NCBI RefSeq assembly: GCF_000719285.1
Contig: NZ_JOFS01000003.1
Coordinates: 124,001 to 188,000 of the forward strand
Origin: Streptomyces bicolor
GTDB taxonomy: Bacteria > Actinomycetota > Actinomycetes > Streptomycetales > Streptomycetaceae
Direction: 5' to 3'
Length of the DNA stretch: 64,000 nucleotides
Under the pieces are notes generated by a model, which ran no database searches, was not told the origin of the DNA, and worked only from the letters and a program-made list of their open reading frames with translations. Shown in pieces: positions 26,676 to 34,619 of this stretch. Numbering within the stretch: position 1 is the first letter of the stretch; each line of letters begins with the position of its first letter. The translations under genes were made by a program, and so were the position numbers.

Positions 26676-27989
26676 ATGAACGTACAGACATGGCATGGGC
26701 ATGCCACAAAGCGGGCCGCTGTTCTGATCGGCTGCACCGCGCTCGTCCTCGGGCTGACCGGCACCGGAGCGCAGGCCGGGCCCCGTGACCTCGGCCGTCA
26801 GGTCCTCGGCGCGGGCGACGGCTGGGGCTCGGAAGGGGCCGGGACGACCGGTGGGTCGGCCGCCGACCCCGAGCACGTCTACACCGTCACCACCTGGGCC
26901 GAGTTCAAGGCCGCACTGAAGGACGGGGGTGACGCGCCGAAGATCATCAAGGTCAAGGGCATGATCGACGCCGTCTCCCAGGGCTGCGAGGCCTTCGTCA
27001 CAGACGGCTACGACCTCCAGCAGTACCTGAAGGACTACGACCCGGCCGTCTACGGCAACGACAAGGTCGCCATGGGTCCGCAGGAGGACGCGCGGGTCGC
27101 GTCCGCCGCCAAGCAGGACACGGAGATCAAGGCCAACATCCCCAGTAACACCACCATCGTCGGCGTCGGCAGGAACTCCGGCATCCTCGGCGGCAGCCTC
27201 CAGATCAAGGGCGTCTCGAACGTCATCCTGCGCAACCTCACCATCGAGGCGCCGCTCGACTGCTTCCCCAAGTGGGACCCGACCGACGACAACAACACGG
27301 GCAACTGGAACTCCGAGTACGACACCGTGGTCGTCTACGGCAGCGACCATGTGTGGATCGACCACAACACGCTCACCGACGGGCGCTTCCCCGACAGCGA
27401 GCGGCCGGTCCACTTCGGCAAGGTCTTCCAGCAGCACGACGGGCTGACGGACATCGTGCGTGGCTCCAACTACGTGACCGTGTCCTGGAACTCCTTCGAG
27501 AACCACGACAAGAACATGCTGATCGGCAACGGCGACGGCCTCGCCGCCATCGACGCCGGCAAGCTCAAGGTCACCATGCACCACAACCGCTTCGAGGGGA
27601 TCCTCCAGCGCTCCCCGCGCGTGCGGTTCGGACAGGTCGACGTCTACAACAACCACTACGTGGTGACCGAGGAGCAGAAGGACGACTACTACATCTTCGG
27701 TGTCGGCATCTCCTCGCAGCTGTACGCCAGCGACAACTCCATCTCCCTGCCGGCCGGCGCGGGCGTCGGCAAGGTGCTGAAGAAGTGGAACGAGTCCCCG
27801 CTGACCGCCGAGAACAACCACGTCAACGGAAAGCTCACGGATCTCATCGCCGTCCACAACGCCGAGATCCCGGAGGAGACCCTCCAGTCGGGCGCCGGCT
27901 GGACGCCGACCCTGCGGACGAAGGTCGACAACCCCAAGGCCGTGCCGGGAATCGTCGACAACTGCGCGGGCGCCGGCCGCCTGCGCTGA
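26676..27989 (+). CDS. Secreted pectate lyase, family PL1
   Basis: A 437-residue secreted polygalacturonate lyase. The signal peptide ends near residue 34 (GAQA). PL1 signatures are VWIDH at 226-230 and QRSPRVRFG with R312, R315 and R317. It is a paralogue of the lyase at 17483, sharing GTTGGS, SNTTIVG, DCFP and the long INITS-like HDGL/TVSW core. GAGAGAG precedes the ATG. A hairpin at 28001-28035 follows it. The longer frame upstream lies in the acetylesterase gene. Confidence 0.88.
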   Translation: MNVQTWHGHATKRAAVLIGCTALVLGLTGTGAQAGPRDLGRQVLGAGDGWGSEGAGTTGGSAADPEHVYTVTTWAEFKAALKDGGDAPKIIKVKGMIDAVSQGCEAFVTDGYDLQQYLKDYDPAVYGNDKVAMGPQEDARVASAAKQDTEIKANIPSNTTIVGVGRNSGILGGSLQIKGVSNVILRNLTIEAPLDCFPKWDPTDDNNTGNWNSEYDTVVVYGSDHVWIDHNTLTDGRFPDSERPVHFGKVFQQHDGLTDIVRGSNYVTVSWNSFENHDKNMLIGNGDGLAAIDAGKLKVTMHHNRFEGILQRSPRVRFGQVDVYNNHYVVTEEQKDDYYIFGVGISSQLYASDNSISLPAGAGVGKVLKKWNESPLTAENNHVNGKLTDLIAVHNAEIPEETLQSGAGWTPTLRTKVDNPKAVPGIVDNCAGAGRLR

Positions 27990-28000
27990 CGCCTCCACGA

Positions 28001-28035
28001 GGGAGGGGCGTAACCCGGGTAAGGCCGCCCCTCCC
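28001..28035 (+). terminator. Hairpin after the PL1 lyase gene
   Basis: GGGAGGGGCG and its complement CGCCCCTCCC form a 10-bp stem with a 15-base loop, between the lyase stop and the ribosome site of the pectinesterase. It may attenuate readthrough. Confidence 0.55.
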
Positions 28036-28075
28036 CGGAAGTCCCGCACGAGCCGCCCTGCGAAGGAGCACCCGC

Positions 28076-29209
28076 ATGCCCTCGCCCCACCTCCGACTGC
28101 CCCTGTCCAGAAGGGGATTCCTCACCGCGAGCGCCGCCCTCGGCACCGCGCTCGCCTTCGCGCCGGCCCCCGCACGGGCCGCCGGCCACGCCCCCTGCCC
28201 CTTCGGCCGGTACGGATCACCGGCCGCGCGCCTCACCCCGCGGACCCTCTACGTCGACGTGGCCGGCCAGGGCGACTTCACCACCGTCCAGGCCGCCGTG
28301 ACCGCCGCGACCGGCAGCGGCTGGACGCTGGTCATCGCGCCGGGGACGTACCGCGAGACGGTCGCCGTCGACGTGAGCCGTACGGAGATGACCTGGCTCG
28401 GCGCGGGCGACGACCCGCGTGACGTCGTCATCGTCTACGACAACGCGGCCGGCACCCCCAAGCCCGGCGGCGGCACCTACGGCACCACCGGCTCCGCCAC
28501 CACCCTGGTCCAGGCCGACGGCTTCACCGCCCGCCACATCACCTTCGCCAACGACTGGCTGCGCGCCGACCACCCCGGCATGAGCGGCACCCAGGCCGTC
28601 GCCATCAAGGTGCAGGGCGACCGGTCCGCGTTCCACCACTGCCGGTTCCTCGGCCACCAGGACACCCTGTACGCCGACTCCATGGCGCTCGGCGTCTTCG
28701 CCCGCCAGTACTTCTCGCACTGCTACGTGGAGGGCGACGTCGACTTCGTCTTCGGGCGGGGCACGGCCGTGTACGAGCACTGCCACTTCCGGACCCTGAC
28801 CCGGACGGACCTGTCGTCCGCCCCGTACGGCTTCGTCTTCGCGCCCTCCACCGCGGGCGCCAACCCGCGCGGCTACCTCGTGACCAGGAGCCGCATCACC
28901 AGCGAGGCCCCGGACGCCTACTACAAACTGGCCCGCCCCTGGGTGCCCAGCTCCGATCCCACCGCCCACCCGTCGCTCACCGTCCGCGACACCCACCTCG
29001 GCCCCGCCATCGACGCGGTCGCGCCCTACACCGACATGTCGGCGTCCTTCCCCTGGCAGGAGCAGCGGTTCGCCGAGTACCGCAACACCGGGCCGGGAGC
29101 GGAGATCACCGTCCCGGAGAACCGGCCCCAACTCACCGCCGTACAGGCCCGGTCGGCGACTCGGGAGGCGTACCTCGGGGATTGGGCGCCCTGGAAGGAG
29201 GGGCGCTGA
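28076..29209 (+). CDS. Secreted pectinesterase, family CE8
   Basis: A 377-residue enzyme that hydrolyses pectin methyl esters, making the polymer accessible to pectate lyases. The N-terminus has a twin-arginine type signal (SRRGFLTASAAL). CE8 active-site residues are D196 (GHQDTL), D223 (GDVDFVFG) and R287 (LARPW), with TQAVA at 172-176. AAGGAG lies 8 bp before the ATG. It is followed immediately by the remnant of another CE8 gene. Confidence 0.88.
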   Translation: MPSPHLRLPLSRRGFLTASAALGTALAFAPAPARAAGHAPCPFGRYGSPAARLTPRTLYVDVAGQGDFTTVQAAVTAATGSGWTLVIAPGTYRETVAVDVSRTEMTWLGAGDDPRDVVIVYDNAAGTPKPGGGTYGTTGSATTLVQADGFTARHITFANDWLRADHPGMSGTQAVAIKVQGDRSAFHHCRFLGHQDTLYADSMALGVFARQYFSHCYVEGDVDFVFGRGTAVYEHCHFRTLTRTDLSSAPYGFVFAPSTAGANPRGYLVTRSRITSEAPDAYYKLARPWVPSSDPTAHPSLTVRDTHLGPAIDAVAPYTDMSASFPWQEQRFAEYRNTGPGAEITVPENRPQLTAVQARSATREAYLGDWAPWKEGR

Positions 29210-29210
29210 G

Positions 29211-29491
29211 ATGCGCAGGCGGACCGTGCTGACAGGGATCGCGGGGATCGCCGGGGGACTCGTCGCCGTCGAGCCCCCTGCCTTCGCCGCCGGTGCCCGC
29301 CGGGTGCTGCACGTCCGGCCCGGCGACTCCGTGCAGGCGGCCGTGGACGCGGTGGACGGGCCCGGCTGGACGATCGTCGCGGGCCGGGGGCGGTGGTCAC
29401 GGTGCTGGAGAACCGGCCGCAACTCGCCCCCGCCGAGGCGCGGTTCCACACGCCGAGGGCGTATCTCGGGGACTGGCGGCCGTATGCGTAG
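29211..29491 (+). pseudogene. Pectinesterase (CE8) remnant with internal deletion
   Basis: The ATG two bases after the intact pectinesterase opens a signal-peptide-like MRRRTVLTGIAGIAGG and then VRPGDSVQAAVDAV, the CE8 N-terminus. Around 29380-29390 it joins, out of frame, to a CE8 C-terminus (VTVLENRPQLAP ... AYLGDWRPYA, TAG at 29489-29491). The roughly 280 residues between, including all catalytic residues, are gone. It looks like a decayed tandem duplicate. Confidence 0.75.
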
Positions 29492-29742
29492 GCGACTTCC
29501 CCGACGTGGCGAGCATCGCCGCCCCCAGGCCGATGCTCTTCCTCAACGGCGGCCTCGATCCGCTGTTCCCCGCCGACGGCGTCCGCGTGGCGTACGACAA
29601 GCTGCGCGCCGTCTGGCGGTCCCGCCACTCCGAGGAGCGGCTGCGGCTGAGGACCTGGCCCGACCTCGGCCATGTCTTCACCGCACCCCTGCAGGACGAG
29701 GTCTTCGACTTGGACACGGTCCGGCTCGACTCCGCCCTGTGA
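29492..29742 (+). pseudogene. C-terminal remnant of an alpha/beta-hydrolase (acetylesterase-like)
   Basis: The plus-strand frame ending with TGA at 29742 encodes only the C-terminus of an alpha/beta-hydrolase: PDVASIAAPRPMLFLNGGLD, a PLFPADGV segment, and the catalytic-histidine stretch DLGHVFT. The nucleophile elbow and everything before it are missing, and the frame runs into the CE8 remnant. The same deletion or a neighbouring one probably removed the 5' part. It may have been a carbohydrate acetylesterase of this locus. Confidence 0.7.
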
Positions 29743-29780
29743 ACCGTCCCCCCACCCGCACGAGAGAGGAACCGCTCTCC

Positions 29781-30884
29781 ATGTCTCGTCGTACCGCCCT
29801 CGCCGCCCTCACCCTGGGCACCGGCCTCGCCGTACTCCCCACCCAGGCTCAGGCCGCGACCGTCGTGGTCGACACCTCGGCCGAACTGTCCAGCGCTCTG
29901 GCCGGCGCCACCGCCGGCACCGTCATCCAGGTCCGCGGCGGCACCTACTACCCGACGGCCACCCTGCAGTCCACGGCCAACGGCACCTCGTCGTCGCCGA
30001 TCACCCTCACCGCGTACGGCTCGGAGACCGTGAAGATCGACGGCTCGAACCTCCCCGACGGCGACTGGATCTTCAAGCTGACCGCCGACTACTGGAACGT
30101 CTCCACCCTCACCTTCCAGAACTCCCCGGACAGCGCGGTCGTCTGCCAGTCCTGCACAGGGACGGTCTGGAACAACATCAAGACCATCAACGGCGGCGAC
30201 TCCGGTTTCACGCTCACCGGGGACGGCACCGTCAACAACACGGTCCGCAACATCGACTCCTACGGCCACTACGACCCCGCCAACCACGGCGAGAACGCCG
30301 ACGGCATCGCCGTGAAGTACGGCTCCGGCACCGGCAACCTCATCACCGGGGCCCGCCTCTACAACAACTCGGACGACGGGCTCGACTTCTGGTCCTTCTC
30401 CTCGCCCGTCACCGTCGAGCACACCTGGGCCTTCGGCAACGGCAAGAACCGCTGGTCCGACTCGGCCTTCGCGGGCGACGGCAACGGCTACAAGCTGGGC
30501 GGCGACGGGGAGACCGTGGCGCACGTCGTCAACAACTCCGCCGCCTGGGACAACGCGGGCAACGGCTTCACCGAGAACAGCAACAGGGGCGCCATCGTCA
30601 TCAACCGCACCACCGCCTACGCCAACGCCAAGTGGGGTTACTACTTCGCCACCGGCGCCGCCCGCCTCGGCAAGAACCTCGCGGTGAGCAATGGCAGCGG
30701 GCTGGTCAACAAGGGCTCGTCGGTGGTCTCGCAGGGCAACAGCTGGGACTCCGGGATCGCCACTCCGGCCTTCCGCTCCACGGACGCCAGTACGTGCTAC
30801 AACGCCCGCCAGTCAGACGGCTCGCTCCCGGCGACGACCTTCCTGACCACCGGCAGCACGACCATCGGGGCGACGATGGACTGA
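29781..30884 (+). CDS. Secreted pectate lyase, family PL9
   Basis: A 367-residue right-handed beta-helix lyase. A Sec signal ends near residue 25 (TQAQA). The calcium site and catalytic lysine fit PL9: D174, D198, D199, D202 and K238 (GYKLGG), with spacings 24, 1, 3 and 36, which as I recall equal those of Dickeya Pel9A. It is a close paralogue of the gene at 37053. GAGAGAGGA precedes the ATG. A 15-bp-stem terminator follows. Confidence 0.86.
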   Translation: MSRRTALAALTLGTGLAVLPTQAQAATVVVDTSAELSSALAGATAGTVIQVRGGTYYPTATLQSTANGTSSSPITLTAYGSETVKIDGSNLPDGDWIFKLTADYWNVSTLTFQNSPDSAVVCQSCTGTVWNNIKTINGGDSGFTLTGDGTVNNTVRNIDSYGHYDPANHGENADGIAVKYGSGTGNLITGARLYNNSDDGLDFWSFSSPVTVEHTWAFGNGKNRWSDSAFAGDGNGYKLGGDGETVAHVVNNSAAWDNAGNGFTENSNRGAIVINRTTAYANAKWGYYFATGAARLGKNLAVSNGSGLVNKGSSVVSQGNSWDSGIATPAFRSTDASTCYNARQSDGSLPATTFLTTGSTTIGATMD

Positions 30885-30902
30885 GCTGTCCCGAGGCAGA
30901 CG

Positions 30903-30940
30903 AAGCGGGCCGGAGGATCCTCGTGTCCTCCGGCCCGCTT
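30903..30940. terminator. Bidirectional terminator between PL9 and FtsX genes
   Basis: A perfect 15-bp inverted repeat (arms beginning AAGCGGGCCGG) with an 8-base loop lies between two convergent genes. It can terminate transcription from both sides. Confidence 0.8.
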
Positions 30941-30964
30941 GATGTGTCTGTGCGGTACGACCCG

Positions 30965-33232
30965 TCAGTCCCGGCGGATCAGCTCGGGGTCAATGTGGCG
31001 GCCGACCAGGGGGAGGGTGCCGACGATCGCTATGGCGAGGACGCCGAGGGCGGAGACCAGCAGTACGGGCACGCCGGCGCCGTCCCAGAAGATCTCGCCG
31101 CCGCCCGTGACCAGATAGGCGGTCTCGGCCAGCTTGCCCGCGACCAGGGCCAGCAGCAGGCCGATCGCGAGAGGCAGGACTACCTGCAGGCACTGCACCG
31201 TGCGCAGGGTGCCGGCCCGGGCTCCGATGAGGGCGAGGGCGGTGACCTGGGACCGGCGTTCCACGGCCCGGTCGGTGACGGACACGAGGAACGCGGCGAC
31301 GCCGATGACCAGACCCATCACCATGCCCAGCACGAGGAGCGTCTTGATGACTGTGAGCTGCTGCAGCGCCTCGATGTTGATGCCGGTCGGATCCACGTCG
31401 GCCGTCGGTGCGATCGCGCCGATCCCGTCCAGGACGGAGCGCACCGTCGACGGGTCGGAGGAGGAGGCGAGGACCAGCGTGGCGGACGCCGGGACGGCGC
31501 CGGGCGGCAGCTTTCCGGGCGGGACGAGGATGTAGACGCTGGACAGGTTCGTCACGCCCTGACCCGCGTACAGCACGGTGTCCTTCGGCACCGGGATGCG
31601 CAGTGTCATGCGCTTGCCGTCCTTCTCCAGCGTGTAGGTGGAGGTCTTGAAGGGCTCGTCCCCGGTGTTCGGGTCCGACATGCGCATCACCTTGCCGTCC
31701 ACACAGCCCTCGACCCGTCGGGTCAGCGCGGCGAGCTGGTCACAGGTGGCGATCAGGGCCGTGGCCTGGTTGTCGTCGGTGTCGCTCTGCAGGTCGTTGT
31801 CGAAGTTCATGACGACGGCGGACACATCCACGCCGGGAATCTCACGCAGCCGTTGCTGCTGGTCCCGGCTCAGCTGGGACATCTGCAGACCGTACTCCTG
31901 GGTCGGCGAGGTGTTGCGCGAGACCTGGCTCAGCTCGACCAGGACGCCCTGGGCGAGGGACGCCGAGAACACCAGCAGGACCAGGCCGGTGACCACGCGC
32001 ATCGCGCTGCCCGGTTCGACCTCGTTGCGGCGCATGGCCAGGTTGAGGGCGAGGTTGCCCGAACGGGCGAGCCGCTTCGCCAGCAGGTACGACAGCAACG
32101 GCAGCGTCAGGACCAGGCCGAGGCCGGTCAGCAGCACGCCGCCCGGCACCAGGAGGGCGTTGATGCCGTCGCTGCGCGCGGGGTGGTCGGTCAGGCCGGT
32201 GGCACTGAAGCCGATGATGATCCCCAGGCCGGTGACGAACAGCAGCCCACCCCAGACGCGGGGCGCCCTGGGGGCCGCCGAACGGCGGGTGGCGAGCGGG
32301 TTCCGGGCCGCCGCGCGGGCGCTCGCCCGGCCGACGAACCAGGCCAGCGCCGGACAACCGAGCAGACAGATGGCCATGGTCTGCCCCGACACGGCGCCGT
32401 CGGCGGCGTACCACTTCAGGCCGGGCAGGCCCGTCCGGGCGACGATCTGGTTGAGCAGCCAGAACTCCGCGAGGCCGAGGGCCGCACCGAGCAGGGCCGC
32501 CACGACGGTCTCGGCGGCGTTGACCCGCTGGGTGCCCTTCGCACTGAGGCCGAGCAGACGCAGGGCAGCGAGCCGGCGGTTGCGGCTGGCGGCGGACAGC
32601 TTGGCGCACACCGACAGGAAGACGGCGAGGGGCAGCAGGACCAGGGTGGCCAGAGTGAAGCGGAGGATCTCCAGGGTGGAGGGATCGACGGCCCAGGTGG
32701 GCGGATACTCCTTGCCGAAGCTCTTCAACGCCCGGGCGTCGCCGCCCAGGTGGGCACGGGTTGTGCCGATGTAGGCGTACAGCTCGTTGGGGTCGGTCAG
32801 ACCGGCCGCGCCGATCAGGCCCTTCTCGGTGCCCGGCAGCAGGCCCTTGAGGCCGGGCTCGCGCTGGAGTTGGTCGTGCAGGGCCGGGGAGACGTACACC
32901 TCACCCGGACCGGGCAGCCTGCTCAGACCGGGCGGCGGCGCGGGCGTGTCCTGGGTGCCCGGGGCGATGAAGACGCGGCCGAACGGCCGGGAGCCGTGCG
33001 GGTCCCGGAACTCCTGCACCAGGGTCCGCTGACCGGTCGGCTCACCGGCGTAGACCCGGGGGTACCGGGCGGCGGCCCGCCCGTCGTGGGCATCGAGGAT
33101 CGCCGGGACCGTGAGGACGAGGGCGAGACAGCACACGCCGAGCGACCCGCCCAGGGTCATCAGCAAGAAGCGGGCGCGGTTGCCCCGGCCGGACCCGAAC
33201 AGCAACCGCAGACCGAGTAGGAACTCCCTCAT
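30965..33232 (-). CDS. FtsX-like ABC transporter permease
   Basis: A 755-residue membrane protein with two FtsX/MacB-type permease modules and a large extracytoplasmic region. The first membrane segment is near residues 20-45, with further clusters near 200-330, 340-420 and 620-750. It overlaps the ATPase gene by 4 bp (ATGA), so the two form one ABC system. Such pairs in Streptomyces are linked to export of peptides or lipids, or to cell-envelope stress; the substrate is unknown. Confidence 0.85.
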   Translation of the reverse strand: MREFLLGLRLLFGSGRGNRARFLLMTLGGSLGVCCLALVLTVPAILDAHDGRAAARYPRVYAGEPTGQRTLVQEFRDPHGSRPFGRVFIAPGTQDTPAPPPGLSRLPGPGEVYVSPALHDQLQREPGLKGLLPGTEKGLIGAAGLTDPNELYAYIGTTRAHLGGDARALKSFGKEYPPTWAVDPSTLEILRFTLATLVLLPLAVFLSVCAKLSAASRNRRLAALRLLGLSAKGTQRVNAAETVVAALLGAALGLAEFWLLNQIVARTGLPGLKWYAADGAVSGQTMAICLLGCPALAWFVGRASARAAARNPLATRRSAAPRAPRVWGGLLFVTGLGIIIGFSATGLTDHPARSDGINALLVPGGVLLTGLGLVLTLPLLSYLLAKRLARSGNLALNLAMRRNEVEPGSAMRVVTGLVLLVFSASLAQGVLVELSQVSRNTSPTQEYGLQMSQLSRDQQQRLREIPGVDVSAVVMNFDNDLQSDTDDNQATALIATCDQLAALTRRVEGCVDGKVMRMSDPNTGDEPFKTSTYTLEKDGKRMTLRIPVPKDTVLYAGQGVTNLSSVYILVPPGKLPPGAVPASATLVLASSSDPSTVRSVLDGIGAIAPTADVDPTGINIEALQQLTVIKTLLVLGMVMGLVIGVAAFLVSVTDRAVERRSQVTALALIGARAGTLRTVQCLQVVLPLAIGLLLALVAGKLAETAYLVTGGGEIFWDGAGVPVLLVSALGVLAIAIVGTLPLVGRHIDPELIRRD

Positions 33233-33849
33233 CCCGCCGCTCCCATGGGGGCGAGCACCCCGTCGGCCATGGTGTAGCGGCTGTCGGCGCGGGCGGCCAC
33301 CGTCGCATCGTGGGTCACCAGCAGCACGGCGGTGCCCTGCGAGCGGGCCAGATCCAGGAACTCCTTCAGAACGGCACCGGCGTTGGCACTGTCGAGGGCG
33401 CCCGTCGGCTCGTCCGCGAACACCACAGCGGGCTTGTGCACCAGGGCCCGGGCGACGGCGACGCGCTGGTTCTGCCCGCCGGACACCTGGGAAGGCCGCC
33501 GCTCACGCAGATCGGCGATCCCCAGCCGGTCGAGCACCTCGGCGGCGGCCTTGAGCGCGGGCCGCTTGCGCTGACCGGCGAGGCGCAGCGGCAGGGCGGT
33601 GTTCTCCTCGATGGTCAGTTCGGGCAGCAACTCGCCGTACTGGAAGACGAATCCGAACCGCTCCCGGCGCAGGGCGCTGATCTCCTCGTCGTCCAGGTCG
33701 GCGTAGGGCTGCCCCTCGAAGCTGATCCGGCCCCGGGACGGGGGCAGCACACCCGCCAGGCAGTAGAGCAGCGACGACTTGCCGGAACCGCTCGCCCCGG
33801 TGATCGCCGCGACCTCGCCCCGCGCGAGCACGAGATGGGCGTCGCGCAC
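33229..33849 (-). CDS. ABC transporter ATP-binding protein (MacB/LolD type), start uncertain
   Basis: An ATPase of the FtsX-partner class with Walker A GASGSGKSS, signature VSGGQNQRVAVARAL, Walker B VVFADEPTGALD and the H-loop THD. The first ordinary start is GTG at 33849, which gives 206 residues and drops the A-loop. In-frame coding similarity continues upstream (SHILSASGVEFSYGSTPAV) to about 33930, but there is no ATG, GTG or TTG before the stop codon further up. An ACG at 33930 with GGGGGA just upstream would give 233 residues, the normal length. It has either a non-standard start or a start-codon mutation. Confidence 0.78.
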   Translation of the reverse strand: MRDAHLVLARGEVAAITGASGSGKSSLLYCLAGVLPPSRGRISFEGQPYADLDDEEISALRRERFGFVFQYGELLPELTIEENTALPLRLAGQRKRPALKAAAEVLDRLGIADLRERRPSQVSGGQNQRVAVARALVHKPAVVFADEPTGALDSANAGAVLKEFLDLARSQGTAVLLVTHDATVAARADSRYTMADGVLAPMGAAG

Positions 33850-33990
33850 GGCCGGTGTGGAGCCGTAGGAGAACTCGACACCGCTGGCGGAAAGGATGTG
33901 TGACGTGTCTGACGTGCTGGTACTGATCGTGTCCCCCGGAGGCCGGAGGGCCCCGGATGGTCAGACCGGGGCCCAAGGGTTTTTCTGTGA

Positions 33991-34010
33991 CTGACGGTGT
34001 TACCCGTCAG
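33991..34010. terminator. Hairpin downstream of the small broken gene
   Basis: CTGACGG, loop TGTTAC, CCGTCAG is a perfect 7-bp stem just past the stop of the remnant at 34017 (minus strand). It probably separates it from the ABC genes. Confidence 0.5.
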
Positions 34011-34016
34011 CCTCTC

Positions 34017-34439
34017 CTAGCGGTGGTATGCCTTCGTCGCCGAGCAGTTGTCCGGGCGGAGCGAACCCCGGTCGCGGCAGGCACGTATCCACGCGTCATC
34101 GGTGTGCAGCGCGGCACCGTCGTAGCTGAGCTTGTCCAGCCAGACGGTCTTCTTCTGCGTGCCGTTGAACCGGCTCCAGTCGTATCCCTCGACGCGGACC
34201 TGCATGTAGACGTTGTGTCCGTCGCCGTGGTCGGCGTCCCGGAGGTTGCCCTTCCAGTGGAAGGCACCCTTGTGGGGGTGCGGAGCCTCGAACTTGTACT
34301 TGCCGTCCTTGAACTGGACACCCCCGCTGTTCAGCGTGGGGATGCCCTTCCACGCGGCACGAGCCTCGGCCGCACCGGTCGTTTCCCCGCTTGCTTTCGA
34401 TTCACTTGTTTTCCTCCCGCTTTCCCGATGACACCTTGA
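34017..34439 (-). pseudogene. Small secreted-type protein gene lacking a start (probable remnant)
   Basis: The frame ending at 34017 encodes a hydrophilic segment (AAWKGIPTLNSGGVQF, HKGAFHWKGNL, VEGYDWSRF, WIRACRDRGSLRPDNC) resembling the mature part of a small secreted Streptomyces protein. The frame is open back to a TGA at 34440, but the first start codon in it is ATG at 34205, in the middle of the conserved part. No signal peptide is encoded. A GTG at 34405 with a good GGAGG is in another frame and stops after 24 codons. Loss of the 5' end or a frameshift is likely. If the ATG at 34205 is used, a 62-residue protein results. Confidence 0.5.
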
Positions 34440-34619
34440 TCATCGGGGGCGGGGGGACGTTAACACGCCATGGGTGGAAGGGGGTTGGGTATTTGATCAA
34501 GGTGGCGCACGCGGGGCGATCATTGCGGATGCCATGCACATCATTCACAGTCACCCCCCGAACGGAACGGAACGGAACCCGAAACCTGGATTTCCCCTCC
34601 GCGCCGCACGCCCGGAGGC

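Noticed and set aside
24358..26709. A 783-residue minus-strand frame
   Set aside because: It is antisense to the binding-protein and acetylesterase genes, which have signal peptides and family motifs.
29672..33220. A 1182-residue plus-strand frame through PL9 and opposite FtsX
   Set aside because: The first part is the PL9 gene in a wrong frame and the rest is antisense to the FtsX permease. It also crosses a strong terminator.
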